A stretch of DNA of 64,000 nucleotides from Eriocheir sinensis (GCF_024679095.1 NC_066553.1:3467994-3531993), one strand, 5' to 3'. Shown: positions 35,315-47,106, numbered from the stretch's first letter. Notes: generated by a model not told the origin, from the sequence alone. A program made the numbers and translations.

Positions 35315-35439
35315 GGGCCAACCATAAACACGGGCGCCGGTAAATTACTACGCTTGTTTTCTTATGCAGGCCCTTGGAAAGTAGCCATTTTTAAACCATG
35401 CATACCCAGGCACGTCACGTAGGCATTGTAACCTTCCTC

Positions 35440-35482
35440 CCACACACACACTCACACACGTACACACACACGCACACAGACG
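35440..35482. repeat. Interrupted (CA)n tract
   Basis: CACACA runs with ACT, CGT and CGC interruptions. Confidence 0.85.
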
Positions 35483-35676
35483 CGCACCTCCCCAGCGCCC
35501 CCCACCACACTCGTACACACCGCACTTGTTAGAGAAGGAAAATGTACTGGAAGGTGTGTGTAGATGGGGCAAAATGCTAATACAGAGTGCGGTGTTTGAA
35601 TCTTTTATGAGAGAGAAAAGGAAAATAAGAAAGTATACAAGAGGCCAAGGGTTGTAGCGTATGGGGGGGAAGGGGG

Positions 35677-35680
<4 letters not shown>

Positions 35681-35717
<37 letters not shown>
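35681..35717. repeat. (GA)n microsatellite
   Basis: Pure GA run after a poly(G) stretch. Confidence 0.96.
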
Positions 35718-35718
<1 letters not shown>

Positions 35719-35814
35719 AAACGGGGGTACCAGATGTATAAAGATCAATATTCCTTGCAGATGCTCGAGCGGTCTGCGCTTTGCAATGGAAGCTCCCGTT
35801 CTCTCTCTCCCCCG

Positions 35815-35815
<1 letters not shown>

Positions 35816-35903
<88 letters not shown>

Positions 35904-35919
35904 GTGTCAGAGTAAATGT

Positions 35920-36005
<86 letters not shown>

Positions 36006-36045
36006 CACCAGTAGGTACAGAAAATTTAAAGTCGTAGGATGGACA

Positions 36046-36100
<55 letters not shown>
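35816..36100. repeat. (GA)n-(GA)n-(CA)n compound block
   Basis: GA runs at about 35818-35899 and 35925-36002 and a CA run at 36047-36099, with short unique spacers. Confidence 0.97.
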
Positions 36101-36480
36101 AAAGAATAAAATAACGTACTGCAAGATAGGAAGAATTCGAAACAGCATCAGAGCGTTAAGGAAAACATTTTACTGCGCCTTCTTGGACACAGAAAAAAAA
36201 AACAATAAATAACCGGTGAAAATACAGAGAACAAGCGGTGTCATAATTCCACCGTTTAAACCTCAAGTAAAACAAGAGAGGGAAGGGCCAGGCACGAACG
36301 AAAATAAGATAAACGGAGGGAAAACAAGGGAAAAAATGGGAGTCCGAGCAGGAGGAACTGGATTGAGAGGGAGAGAGTGTGAGGGGAGAAAGTGTGTAGC
36401 TGAGAGGGGCGCGGACGGGCAGGTGTCATTGCCAGAGGGGAGCCGGTAAAGGGGAGGAGCGGGAAGAAAATGTGAAAGGG
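36101..36480. other. Purine-biased low-copy sequence
   Basis: No gene or repeat recognised. Confidence 0.4.
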
Positions 36481-36581
36481 GAGAGAGAGAGAGAGAGGCT
36501 GTGCTGGCTGGCTTGCTGGGTGACGTGGAGGGGCTGGGAGGCGAGAGCTGGAAGTTGACGCCACAGCTCCCCGCCTGGACG

Positions 36582-36679
36582 TGTGTTTGTGTGTGTGTGT
36601 GTGTGTGTTTGTGTGTGACGAGTGTGTGTATGTGTGAGAAGAAGGGTGTGTGTTGTGTTGTGTTTGGGGGTGTTGTTGT

Positions 36680-36751
<72 letters not shown>

Positions 36752-36798
36752 GTGTATGTTGTGTGTTGTGTTGTGTTGTGTTTGGGGGAGTTGTTGTG

Positions 36799-36838
<40 letters not shown>
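36582..36838. repeat. (GT)n(GA)n compound with duplicated block
   Basis: GT runs at 36585-36610, 36681-36712 and 36803-36836, with a GA run at 36714-36748. The block TGTTGTGTTGTGTTTGGGGG occurs twice, at about 36651 and 36767. Confidence 0.94.
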
Positions 36839-37400
36839 AAAACAAAACAAAGGCTATGAACGAAAACAACAACGAAAGAGAAAGGAATAACGTACGATTT
36901 AGAAAGAATAAAAAAAAAGGCTATGATTGTGGAAGTAATGAAGACAGAGGGGTCATTGAGTTAGCCGATAAGGGGATGAAAATTAGGTACAAAAAGCGTA
37001 ACAAAGTATCTACGAAATATCTACCGGTACCAAATCAATGCTCATAATAACCAATGACACAAGATAACTACAAAAATCCACTTGGTCTTCACTACAAAAA
37101 AAAAAAAAAAAAACTCAACATCGTCGATATCGAACCTAACCAACCACGTATTAAACCACTCACTGATTTGGTCCGTTAATCCCTCCCTGTAGTATCTCAG
37201 CCTCGTGATTTGATCTAATTTCTCGACCTGTTTCGTGGGCATCAGCAAATTCTCTAATGACACCGGCTGTACCGCAATCAGGAGCGTCGACGTAGATGCT
37301 AAATGATAACCTACCCCAAACCCATCATCGTAGCAGCATTTTTCACGTGAAGAAGGGAAGATTTGTGGCCCCGGGAAGTGCTTGTGGCGGCAGCGAGAGC
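36839..37400. other. Low-copy AT-rich sequence
   Basis: A short CAAAACAAAA tract and a run of 18 A at 37097; no gene recognised. Confidence 0.4.
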
Positions 37401-37409
37401 AAGCACCCA

Positions 37410-38135
37410 GCGTCTGTCATCATGGCGGGAGGAGGAGAAGAAGAAGCAACAGTAAGCTCACCACGGATAGACCAACCAACCGAAATGTTTGTTCTTTCTT
37501 GTATTTGTTATTTGTAGTTTGTAGGTTTAGATAGATCAGGTAGCGTTTATCATCAGCGCGGGGGAAGAGAAGCAACAGTAAGCTCACCGCGGATACATCA
37601 CACCCCCAAATCGAGTGTGTATTTGCTTGTATTTGTGACTTCTAGTTGTTTGTAGGTTTAGATAGATCAAGTAGCGTTTATTATCAGCGCGGGGGAAGAG
37701 AAGCAACAGTAAGCTCACCGCGGATACATCACCCCCCTAAAAAAGAGTGTGTATTTTCTTGTATTTGTGATTTCTAGTTGTTTGTAGGTTTAGATAGATC
37801 AAGTAGCGTTTATCATCAGCGCGGGGGAAGAGAAGCAAGAGTAAGCTCACCGCGGATACATCACCCCCCTAAAAAAGAGTGTGTATTTGCTTGTATTTGT
37901 GATTTCTAGTTTGTATATGTGACCTTTAGTTGTTTGTAGTTGCATCACGACGTAAAGAAAAGCAACAGGAAGCACCCCGCGGATAGCCTAGCCCCTCAAT
38001 AAGTCTAGTGGTTTGTATGTGTCATTTGTAGTTCTTATTTGCAATCTGTAGTTGTTTGTAGTTTCAGCGATAAAGAGTGGCGTTCACCATGGCGGTAGAA
38101 GCAGTAGGAAGCACGCAGTGGATGGCCGAACCCCC
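37410..38135. repeat. 131-bp tandem repeat, three good and two decayed copies
   Basis: GTAGGTTTAGATAGATCA begins at 37521, 37652 and 37784. Units contain GCGCGGGGGAAGAGAAGCAA and GTAAGCTCACCGCGGATA. Flanking units near 37420 and 37950-38130 are diverged but keep AGCAACAG and CGCGGATAG. Confidence 0.93.
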
Positions 38136-38560
38136 CAAAAAGTGTGTAATTGCTATGCCGGGTTGTAATTTTTATGGTAAATGGTATAGGAGAGCAGTTG
38201 GGGGAGAAGTGGGGGGAGGCGCGGCCCGACTGGTGGATGGCTGAGAGTCGCGGGGCTGGGGAGGGTCGGGAACGGGGTAGAGGCAGGCAGGGGCGGGCCG
38301 GCTCATCGTGGGGGCCTTTCCTCGCCTGGGGCTCCGTGGGATAAGTGGTTTAATGGATGCCCCGGAGCCTTCTTTTCCATATTTCTGTTTGCTCAGACGT
38401 CACGGAATAAACAGCCGCCAATGTCTTATATTTATTAAACCTTTTTTTTTGTAGTGTTTTTTTCAAGTGGCTCTTCAGCTTTTTATTTATTTTTTTGTCT
38501 GTTTGCCTGTCTTTTTGTCTCTGGGTTTCCATAGACGAGGTAATGATATAGTCTCAATCT
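38136..38560. other. Low-copy sequence
   Basis: GC-rich patch at 38200-38340, then AT-rich. No gene recognised. Confidence 0.4.
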
Positions 38561-38561
38561 C

Positions 38562-38562
38562 T

Positions 38563-38608
<46 letters not shown>
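38562..38608. repeat. (TC)n microsatellite
   Basis: Pure TC run. Confidence 0.96.
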
Positions 38609-38611
<3 letters not shown>

Positions 38612-39085
38612 CATTGGCATATATATATTCAACCACACGTAGCAATCTCCTCGTCCTCCACCTCCCCTCTAAGACAAGTTTAGGCGTCGTGTTCTCTAAG
38701 GCAGCGGCAATGATCCAATTCTCAGCGGCCCTGCTCTGGAGTCTCGGCCGCGGGTGACACACTGCTCTGCTCTGCCTTATCTTGTTTCTCACGATCCAGG
38801 GGTGATAATCTATAGTGCCGGGTTGCCGTGGCGGTTTGAGTGGTTATTTCTGATTCCCTTCCCAGTTCGAGGCCGTGGAATACGCTACTCTCTCTCTCTC
38901 TCTATTGGGGATGTACGCCATGAATGTTACCAACGCGAGATGAAACTGAAGGACCCCAAGTGCTGAACGCTGATTTCGGTGACTCTTGAAAACCTTACAT
39001 ATTGATAGATAGATAGATTGAGAGATAGTCGAACAATTTAAGCCACAGGGACAAAGCAATATAGAACAGGTAGCAACATCACTCG
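38609..39085. other. Low-copy sequence
   Basis: Contains only a short TC run at 38888-38903 and GATA units at 39003-39018. Confidence 0.4.
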
Positions 39086-39089
39086 GATA

Positions 39090-39425
39090 TCACACACCCT
39101 CCCCTTCCTCCCTTCTCTCCCCCCTCCTCGTTCCCCCTTCTCTTCTACCCTTCTCGTCCTCCTCCTCGTCCTCCTCCTATTCCTCCTTCTTCTCCCCTCC
39201 TCTCTTCCTCGCCTTCCCTTCCTCGTCACCCCTCCTTGTCCCCCTTCTCCTCCTCTCTCCTCTTTCCTCTTCTCTTCCTCCTCTTCCTCCTCTTCCCTCT
39301 TTTGTCCCCCTCCTCTTCTCCTTCCTCTTCTTCCCCCTTCTCTTCTCTCCTCCTCGTCCCCCTTCCATGCATTCCCTCCTCACCCTTCCCGCCCTTGCCC
39401 CCCCTTCACCGCTCTTCCCCCTCCC
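39090..39425. repeat. CTCCTC/TTCCTC pyrimidine tract
   Basis: Degenerate TCC and CTT units on the plus strand. Confidence 0.85.
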
Positions 39426-39784
39426 TCGGTGATGGTGGTACCGCGGCCGCCTCTTCCAGGTCAACTACCTTTGTTTCAGGACACACTGGTGAGTTATGTA
39501 ACTTTGCCTCGCGATAAATTGCTTTTCTCGTGGAACCCAGAAGCGCCGTTTTGCATGAAAAATTGCCTTATTGCCTTATAAGTCCGCGTGATCAGAGGCG
39601 GAATCCTTTGGCTCGCTCGCAACGCTTGTGCCGCCGAAACTTTTGCTGCATCATCTCGGCGAACTTCGGAGGGAAAATGACATTGCCTGAGCGGAGTGAT
39701 GGGAGTGTTTGCATTGCGGAGGAAGGGAGGGTGAAATTGCTATATGAATTTGTGCATGCGTTCATCACTTGTTGTCAGGCATGG

Positions 39785-40505
39785 ACCGAAAGGACAAGTT
39801 TTCAGCCTCTCGCCGGAACAGTATTGGCGGAGAAGAGAACTGTCTGAATGTGTTGCCAGGCATGAACCAAGAAGACTACATTTTCTCAGCCTCTCGCCGG
39901 AACAGTATTGGCTGAGAAGAGAACTGTCTGAATTTGTTGCCAGGGATGAACCAAGAAGACTACATTTTCTCAGCCTCTCGCCGGAACAGTATTGGCGGAG
40001 AAGAGAACTGTCTGAATTTGTTGCCAGGGATGAACCAAGAAGACTACATTTTCTCAGCCTCTCGCCGGAACAGTATTGGCGGAGAAGAGAACTGTCTGAA
40101 TTTGTTGCCAGGGATGAACCAAGAAGACTACATGGCCGTATTACTAAACATTTCGTCGGCCGAGTACACACATTTGGCATATCTTTCGTAGGAGTTGTGG
40201 GGATTTCCAGTAATAGTTTTATGACCCTGCTGGTAATTTGACCCTTCCTCTGTACCTTGGACCTGAAGAAACAATCATTAGAATCCGATTGATCCCCTCC
40301 TTGACCCTTAGGAATAGTTGATGTTACAAGCGAAAGGGTCATTTAATACCGACCTACATTTTCTCAGCCTCTCGCCGGAGCGGTTTAGGAAGAGAATAAC
40401 TATCTGAATTGTTGCCAGGCATGAACCAGGAAGACTATACAAAATTTTCAACCTCTCGCTGGAACAGTATTGGGCAGAAAAGGACTGTCTGAATTTTTAC
40501 AAGGG
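39785..40505. repeat. 84-bp tandem repeat interrupted by a MITE
   Basis: The marker CGCCGGAACAGTATTGG occurs at 39811, 39895, 39979 and 40063, spacing exactly 84 bp. Variants follow at 40373 and 40458. Units share GAACCAAGAAGACTACATTT. The 310-bp gap between 40063 and 40373 equals one unit plus 226 bp, which is the inserted MITE plus its target duplication. Confidence 0.96.
40133..40353 (-). mobile_element. 221-bp MITE inserted in the 84-bp array
   Basis: Starts TGGCCGTATTACTAAACATT and ends TTTAATACCGAC. It splits an array unit after CTACA, which is repeated on the other side (40128-40132 and 40354-40358). The intact units give the empty site, GACTACATTTTC. TACA (4 bp) is also possible as the duplication, because one C is ambiguous. 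No coding capacity. Confidence 0.93.
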
Positions 40506-40587
40506 TCTTCTACGTGTGGTCAGGCAGAAACCGAGAATAGGAATTGCAGACTTTAAACTTCATAGATCTGGACTCTTCCTCTCAGAA

Positions 40588-40692
40588 TATAAGAGCATAA
40601 GAACCTAAGGAGTCTGCAAGAGGCCGCTGGGTCTACACAAGGCAGCTACTGTGAACCTAACCCCATCTAACATCCATGAACTTATTAGAACA
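40588..40692. mobile_element. Dispersed 'CTGCAAGAGGCCG' repeat fragment
   Basis: Contains ATAAGAACCTAAGGAGTCTG, CAAGAGGCCGCTGGGTCTAC, AGGCAGCTACTGTGAACCTA and ATCCATGAACTTAT. From memory it resembles a very common interspersed repeat in decapod sequence. Only one copy is in this window, so the assignment is recall, not comparison. Confidence 0.5.
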
Positions 40693-41155
40693 GTATTGCG
40701 GAGTTACAAATGTTCAAATGACTGTCTGAATCTAGTTATGTATGCTTGTGAAGGTAAATAAGCAACCGATTATAAGCCTTGTAAACATCCTAGATATTTC
40801 CCTGTAGGAGAGCAGCGAGTTCTCGAGGACAAGACTGATGGGGTCCAGAGTTTGAGGGCGAAACGAAAGACATAACAATTTAAAACCCAGTCGATCATCT
40901 CCTCCTCGTAGCAAAGAAGTCGACGTTCCAAGGGCGAGACTCAGAGATAGGCCGCAGTGTGAGGGGGAGCGTCGGGGTGTGGTGGTATCGGTGGTGGTGG
41001 TTGTGGTTGTGGCGGCGTTTGGTTCCCCTCAGCAAGGCCTTGAACCCGCCCGTCCCGTCTGTCTCTCCGGAGTTTAGGAGCCGCGGTGGCTTTTGTAAAG
41101 TCCCGAGGAGGTTTGCGGGAGCTACGCTGAGTTTATTATGCCCTCAGGTGGCGGC
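40693..41155. other. Low-copy sequence, GC-rich at the end
   Basis: A GGTGGTGGTTGTGG stretch near 40990, then CpG-containing sequence. No gene recognised. Confidence 0.4.
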
Positions 41156-41159
41156 GGGG

Positions 41160-41585
41160 AAACGAGGATGGAGGAGGAGGAGGAAGAAGAGGAAGAAGAA
41201 GAGGAGGGGGTGGGTAGGTGGAAGTGGAGGTGGAGGAGGACGAGAGGTAGGAGTGGAAGGAGTAGGATGAGGAGGTGGTGGAAGGATAAGAGGAAGGGGA
41301 GGTGAAGAAGGAGGAGGAGGAGGAGGAGGAGGAGGAAGGGAAGGTGGAGAAGGTGGAGGAAGGAAGAGAAATATAAGGAGGAGAGAAAATTGAAAGAAAA
41401 GGGAAAAGGAGAGAAAATTGAAAATAAGAGGAAGAAGAAACTTGTTAAAGAGGCCAAGGACGTGAAGCAAAAGAGGAGGAGAAGGAGGAGGAGGAGGAGG
41501 AGGAGGGAAGAGAACCGAGTTGCCTGTGTTGTGGGAAGGAGGAGAAGGAGCAGCGGGGGGAGGGGGGGAGGGGAGGGGGGGCACG
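41160..41585. repeat. GGA/GAA purine array
   Basis: GGAGGAGGA and GAAGAAGAG tracts, ending in poly(G). Confidence 0.92.
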
Positions 41586-41639
41586 ATGTCTACTTCAGAT
41601 ATTGTTAGGTAGTTGGAATTAATCAATGAACCTCAATTA

Positions 41640-41925
41640 TAGGTCAATGTTTTTCTTTATATGTATTTCCTTGCTTCTAATAATCGAGTCATTCCTCTTG
41701 CGCCTCTTTTTTTCCTCCCTTTCCTCCCTTCCTCCTTCCCTTCATCGGTTCCCTCCTCCTCCCTTCTTCCTTTCCTTTTAATCATTCGCTTTTTATTCAC
41801 TAACCTAATTTTTTTTTTTATGTATTTCTTTACGTCTAATAATCGAGTCATTCTATTTTGCTCCCCTTTCTTTCTTTCCTTCTTTCCTTTCTTTCTCCGT
41901 CTCCTCCTCCTCCTCCTCCTTCCCA
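41640..41925. repeat. Degenerate duplication, about 165 bp
   Basis: ATGTATTTCCTTGCTTCTAATAATCGAGTCATTC-like sequence at about 41660 recurs at about 41820 as ATGTATTTCTTTACGTCTAATAATCGAGTCATTC-like sequence. Each is followed by TTTGC/TTGCGCC and C/T-rich runs. Confidence 0.85.
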
Positions 41926-42124
41926 ATTAATTATTAGTTCTTTATTCACTTAGTCTCAGTCTGTCCCTAAGGCTTCCCACAGTTCCTTCGACAGCAGATG
42001 ATAACAAACTTCCTGGCTTCAAATTAATGGCTTTGTCTCAACCCTTCCCTCCCACGCTCTCCTTTCCTTTCTCTCCCCCTCCTCCTCTCTCCTTCCTCCC
42101 CTTCTCTTTCTCTACCAACATGCA

Positions 42125-42735
42125 GTCTATCACCGGCGTTCTGTTCTTCGTGTTATGTTAATTTGTCTTGCGGATTGTCTTTCCATACTAGTGTGTTCTG
42201 ATCCCAACTCTCCCTCCCTTCTCTGCTTGTCCTTTTTCTATTTTTCAGTCATCGGGTTCTCGCAATCAGTATTCAGCGGTGTTATGTTGTCCGTGTTATG
42301 TCAACGGTTCTTTGCTGTGCGTCTCTTGTCTCTCCAATGCGTTTTTTCTCCACCTTTTTCTCCTCCATGCACTTCCTTCCCCATTCAGTCCAATCGTCGA
42401 GTCCTCCCCACAATCACCAGTCAGCGGTGTTCTCTTCTTTGCCTTTGGATCATGGGTAACGGTGCCTTGTCATTCGTCTTTCCTTGTAACGCGTTCATTT
42501 TCCACCTCTTTCCCTTCCCTACGTTTCCTTCCCCATTCAGTCCAGTCGTCGAGTCCTTCCCAGAATCACCAGTCGGCGGCGTTCTCTTCTGGTAACGGTG
42601 AGATGTCATTCGCTTTTCCTTTGTAACGCGTTCATTTTCCACCTCTTTCCCTTTCCTACGTTTCCTTCCCCATTCAGTCCAATCGTCTAGTCCTTCCCAC
42701 AATCACCAGTCGGCGGCGTTCTATCCTTCGCCTTC
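42125..42735. repeat. Degenerate tandem repeat, about 137-152 bp units
   Basis: CATTCAGTCCAATCGTC-type marker at 42382, 42534 and 42671. Units share AATCACCAGTC, GGCGTTCT and TTCATTTTCCACCTCTTTCC. A first, more diverged unit starts near 42130. Confidence 0.88.
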
Positions 42736-42831
42736 TTCGTGTCTCTCCTCTTTGTACCATGTCGCTGCTGCATACTAAGCGCCTCTTCTTCCCGCCCCCG
42801 CGTCCTTGGCAGCCACCGCAGCGCCGCCGAA

Positions 42832-42866
42832 CTCCTGCTGCTGCTGCTCCTACTACTACTTACTCG
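42832..42866. repeat. (CTG)n(CTA)n tract
   Basis: CTGCTGCTGCTGCT followed by CCTACTACTACTT. Confidence 0.88.
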
Positions 42867-43350
42867 GGAGCGAATAGGCGAGAGCATTGTTGTTAATTTA
42901 TGCAAACGTTCCCTAAATCAGCCCCGAGCACCTCTTAGGCTGGCGGCGCGGTCTATTGGGAACGACGGGGGCTTTTGTGTTTGCTTCCTCTACTTTAATT
43001 GTCTGTCTGCCACGTTCCTTTTTATTCGTAGTTTTGTCGTACCTGGTCTTTATTTTTTTGGGGGGGGAGGCGTGTGGGTGTGTGTCCCGCCTTCTTCACC
43101 TGTGTTCCTGACTCCCCTTTCCTGTCCCTTCCTTTCCTTGTCTTCTCTTTTGTCCCCATTTCTTCCCCCTTCCTCCTCTTTCTTGTCGCTGATGTTTTTC
43201 CTGAACGTGATTTGGTTGGGTGCTTGTATGAAAGTCGTTGTGTGTTTGTCGCCGGGTTGTTTTATTGGTGATACGCTGACTTCTTGCGATAGGGCGGGGG
43301 GGGTTGTGTGTGTGCATGCGTGCGCTGTTGTAGTGATTGAGAACTTTGAA

Positions 43351-43353
<3 letters not shown>

Positions 43354-43391
<38 letters not shown>
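43354..43391. repeat. (CA)n microsatellite
   Basis: Pure CA run. Confidence 0.96.
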
Positions 43392-43690
43392 GGTCGGTTT
43401 TAGATATATCTTTATAATCAATAAGGCGTCTAACTTGGTCGACATAGTTAAAATGTGGGCAAAATGTCCGTAGACTTTTACAATTTATCCCTAAGTCTCG
43501 TCACACAGGGTCGCGGCGGGAGGGTGCGAGGTGAGTGCATGTTCGTCACTCGGCCTGGTCAGCGCCTCGCCCACAGGTTCCGGATCACGGGCTCGGCTAT
43601 CCCACATCACAAGTCAGCTCCTAACCCCCCCACCCCCCATTCCCACACTATTGACTGGCAGCTCTAAATCCCCTTTGTGTTCTGCGGCAG

Positions 43691-43947
43691 GGATGGTAGT
43701 GTATGGTAGTGTATGGCTGTGTATGGTAGTGTATGGCTGTGTGTGGTAGTGTATGGCTGTGTGTGGTAGTGTATGGCTGTGTGTGGTAGTGTATGGCTGT
43801 GTGTGGTAGTGTATGGCTGTGTGTGGTAGTGTATGGCTGTGTGTGGTAGTGTATGGCTGTGTGTGGTAGTGTATGGCTGTGTATGGTAGTGTATGGTAGT
43901 GTATGGCTGTGTATGGCTGTGTATGGTAGTGTATGGTATTGCATGGC
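43691..43947. repeat. 20-bp minisatellite (GTGTGGTAGTGTATGGCTGT)
   Basis: About 12-13 units of 20 bp made from 10-bp halves GTRTGGTAGT and GTATGGCTGT. The centre is perfectly regular; the edges mix half-units. Confidence 0.97.
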
Positions 43948-44488
43948 ACTCCCGATCGTTACCTGAGTGTGTGTGTCGGGGAATTAAAGGAAACTGGCAT
44001 TTACCAGTCAATCTGCCACAATCGGGCTGTAAAGGCACTGTCCAGGGCAGAGCGCTTTCAAGGGACGGGTCGCGGCCCAGCACTGGATCACGTTTGGCTA
44101 CTGTTTGGGTTGCCATTTCTTCATGAATAGATTTTTAAATACTAAATCTATCTCTGCCGACGCTGAATTTCAATAACCGTGTCAGACGTATCAAGTGGGC
44201 ACACCGAACGATTCCCCCTCATGTGTTTCTTCCTTTTACTCTCACTGTAGTAATGTTGTCGGTCGTCGTTTGGTCGTCATTGGGAGCACAACAAGTACAA
44301 CAAGTAACATTGAGATCGTCGCTAACTAACGCTGCCTGTCAGTCACAGTGACCAGCAGTCAGCGTGCACTTGGCGGCGCCCTGACGGGATCCCTCACGCT
44401 CTGCCTCCGCAGCTCGTGGCCAGAGACGCGTGTGTGGAGCCCCGCCTGGCCTCAGTGCCTCCCGCCCTCCCAGCGTTCAAGGCCAGTT
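43948..44488. other. Low-copy sequence
   Basis: No repeats. A weak acceptor-like CTCTGCCTCCGCAG ends at 44412 and opens LVARDACVEPRLASVPPALP, but no good donor follows. I do not call it an exon. Confidence 0.35.
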
Positions 44489-44775
44489 TTTTATTTGTTT
44501 ATTTACTTTTTTCAACGTTTCTAAAGGCCAACGACAGCGTGTATCACCACACAAATACGAGGAGGGGTGCCAGGCTCACTATTTCTGTCTGCCCGCCTGT
44601 CTGTCTGCGTCTGTCCATCCGTCTCCCCGCGTATTGTTTATTTCCTTTTTTTTCCACGTTTGACAAGGTCAGCAGCAGCAGCGGCGGTGTGGGTCGCCAC
44701 ACAGATACAAAGAGCAGGATCACGCTAACTATTTTGGTCTGCCGGTCTGCCCGTCTGTGTTCATCAAACTGTGTC
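44489..44775. repeat. Diverged tandem duplication, about 150-bp period
   Basis: TTTGTTTATTTAC and CACCACACAAATAC at 44545 match TTGTTTATTTCC and CGCCACACAGATAC at 44695. Both copies are followed by GTCTGCCCG repeats. Confidence 0.85.
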
Positions 44776-45054
44776 GACACACCGATCACGAACTGCCAGA
44801 ACCAGGAGAGCAAAAGTTTTGATCGAGCGTTTTTGTTGATTTCCTTAATTAAAACCGTGTGGCTCTGCAGTGTAATTCCGGGATGCGGGAGGGCGTACGT
44901 GTTATCATGGAGGGTGTCAGGCCTGGGCTGCGGTACCTTCAGGAAAGGAGACTCAGTGTTTGTGTCGTTGGACTGAATAATGCAATGCAGAGTGATGTGG
45001 TGGCGCATGCTCTCATAGTGACGCTTGTCTTTGTGTGCATGCAAGCATTGGTTC

Positions 45055-45114
45055 GTGTGTGTGTGTGTGTGTGTGTGTGCGTGTGGTGTGTGTGTGTGTG
45101 TGTGTGTGTGTGGC
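45055..45114. repeat. (GT)n microsatellite
   Basis: GT run with GCGTGTGGTG interruption. Confidence 0.95.
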
Positions 45115-45217
45115 GCTTTATTCTCCCCGGTGCCCGGCGAGTCCTCGGCGGTGAACAGAAAGATTGCGAGAGATACATGCAATTAGGGGAGGAGGACAAG
45201 GATTAGACCACCCAAGG

Positions 45218-45275
45218 AACGGACGAGGAGGAGGAGGAAGAGAAGGAGGAAGAAGAGGAAGAGGAAGAAGATACT
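45218..45275. repeat. (GAG)n/(GAA)n tract
   Basis: GAGGAGGAG followed by GAAGAGGAA units. Confidence 0.9.
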
Positions 45276-45690
45276 TTTGATGGAGGTGGAGCGCTCTGAG
45301 GAACATGAAGTGCCCAGGGAACACAAGGAACGGCGGAGCGATGATGCATGAGGTCGAGATCAGTCAGTTTTTATCCTGATGTTCGATGCATTCACCGTGT
45401 TACCTGTTGGCCGCGCGGGATGCAACCAAGAACCTCTCCCGCCTGCTGCTAGACCTGTTAACCTCGAGTGTCTTTACCTACCTCTCTTTGTATTTGTTGT
45501 TTCGTTATGTGATTTTGTGTTAGTGGTATATTTTAAGTGTCTTTAGTGTTAAGTGGTGTATGTTATATTCGTATCTTTTAGTGGTGTTAAAATACAGAGT
45601 TCCTTGTGTGGTTGTTTTATTGTGTTATTTATCCTGCTGTGTGATATGAATCGAAAAAGTCGTATTGGTTGTGTTTCATCCTCAAAGTTC
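45276..45690. other. Low-copy sequence
   Basis: AT-rich from 45480, with TTTAGTG(G/T)TGTTAA motifs. No gene recognised. Confidence 0.4.
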
Positions 45691-46460
45691 TGTTCCCCAT
45701 GATTGCCTTTCCCATATCTTTTCCATTTCCTCTCCCTCAGACGCCTCCTTCCTCCCTCCTCCTCCTCTATCTCCTCTCCCCTCTATTCCCGTCTTCATCC
45801 TCCTATCGTCCCTCCCTTCTTCCGCCACTATCTTCCTCCCACCTTGCTTTCCTTCCCTCTCTTCTTCTTTTGGCTTCTTCCTTCTTTATCTCCTTTCCCT
45901 TCTATTCCCCTCGTCATCCTCCTACCGTCGCCTTCCTTCGTCCGCCACCATCTCCATCCCCACTTTGTTTTCCTTCCTTCTATTTTCTTTATCCTGCCTC
46001 TCTATACTCCTGTCTTCTAACTATTATCATCTCCCTTCTTCCTCCTCCCTTTGTCTCCTCTCCCTGTCTTCTCCCTTCGCCTCCCTTTTTCAATCTCCTT
46101 TTTTCCTTATCCTCTTGTCTTCCTTCTTTCTCTCTACAGCTCCCCTATCTTTACTTTCCTTCCATCCACCTTCCTCCGTCTCCCTCGCTATCTCCCCCTT
46201 TTTCTTCTCTCCCTGTCTTCTCCCTTCCTCTCTACACTCCTGTCTTCACCCTCCTATTGTCTCCATTTTTTTTATAGTTTTGTCGTACCTGTTTTTTTTT
46301 TGGGGGTGGGTCCCTTTCTTCCCTCCCTGACATCTCCCTTCTTTTTCCTCTCTACACATCTATCGTCTCCCTTCTTCAGTCTCCACGCCATTCTCCTCTT
46401 GTCTTCCCTCCCTGACGCCTCTCTTCTTTTTCCTTTCTACATTACGTCTGGAAGGCCTCG
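45691..46460. repeat. Pyrimidine-rich degenerate tandem repeat, about 119 bp
   Basis: CTATTCCCGTCTTCATCCTC at about 45782 recurs in altered form at about 45901, with later decayed units near 46225 and 46340. The 220-240 codon frames are Ser/Leu/Phe-rich artefacts. Confidence 0.75.
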
Positions 46461-46511
46461 ATCTGTTCCAAGCAGCCTCCAGCCTCTGCCTCCGTCCCTC
46501 CCTATCCCTCC

Positions 46512-46680
<169 letters not shown>

Positions 46681-46769
46681 GCACCTTCTCCAGTCTTTAA
46701 AGTCGTCGAGGTCACTGCGGCAGGTCTCAACTCTGACCTTTTGCTAGTATGGGACGCGGCTGAGTGCTG

Positions 46770-46880
46770 GAAGGGGGGATGAAGGGGGGTAGGGGAGGCA
46801 TTGTAGAGGAGGAGGAGGAGGAGGGGGATGGTAGGGGGTGAAGGTGGAGGAGGAGGGGGAGATAGAGGGAGGGAGGGGGG
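46770..46880. repeat. G-rich GGA tract
   Basis: GGAGGAGGAGGAGG and GGGGGGA stretches. Confidence 0.85.
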
Positions 46881-46989
46881 GGATTTTTGTTGGTGATATA
46901 TCAAGACACGAGTGAATGTGTTAAGGAAAGCGTTCGTGGTGGTGGTGGACATATATCAGTCTTAATGTATTTGCTTTGGTTATATAGTG

Positions 46990-46991
<2 letters not shown>

Positions 46992-47074
<83 letters not shown>

Positions 47075-47106
47075 CTCGCTCACACAAACACACACACACA
47101 CACACT
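46992..47106. repeat. (TC)n(CA)n compound
   Basis: TC run to about 47072, short GCTCGCTC variant, then CA run. Confidence 0.96.

Noticed and set aside
39740..40342. Minus-strand frame of 200 codons with a 28-residue repeat
   Set aside because: It is explained by the 84-bp tandem repeat (28 codons) running into a MITE.
43614..43949. Thr/His/Tyr-rich repeat protein on the minus strand
   Set aside because: It arises from the 20-bp minisatellite; different frames give similar peptides.
44413..44490. Acceptor-bounded coding segment
   Set aside because: No good donor follows, and the next sequence is a diverged tandem duplication.
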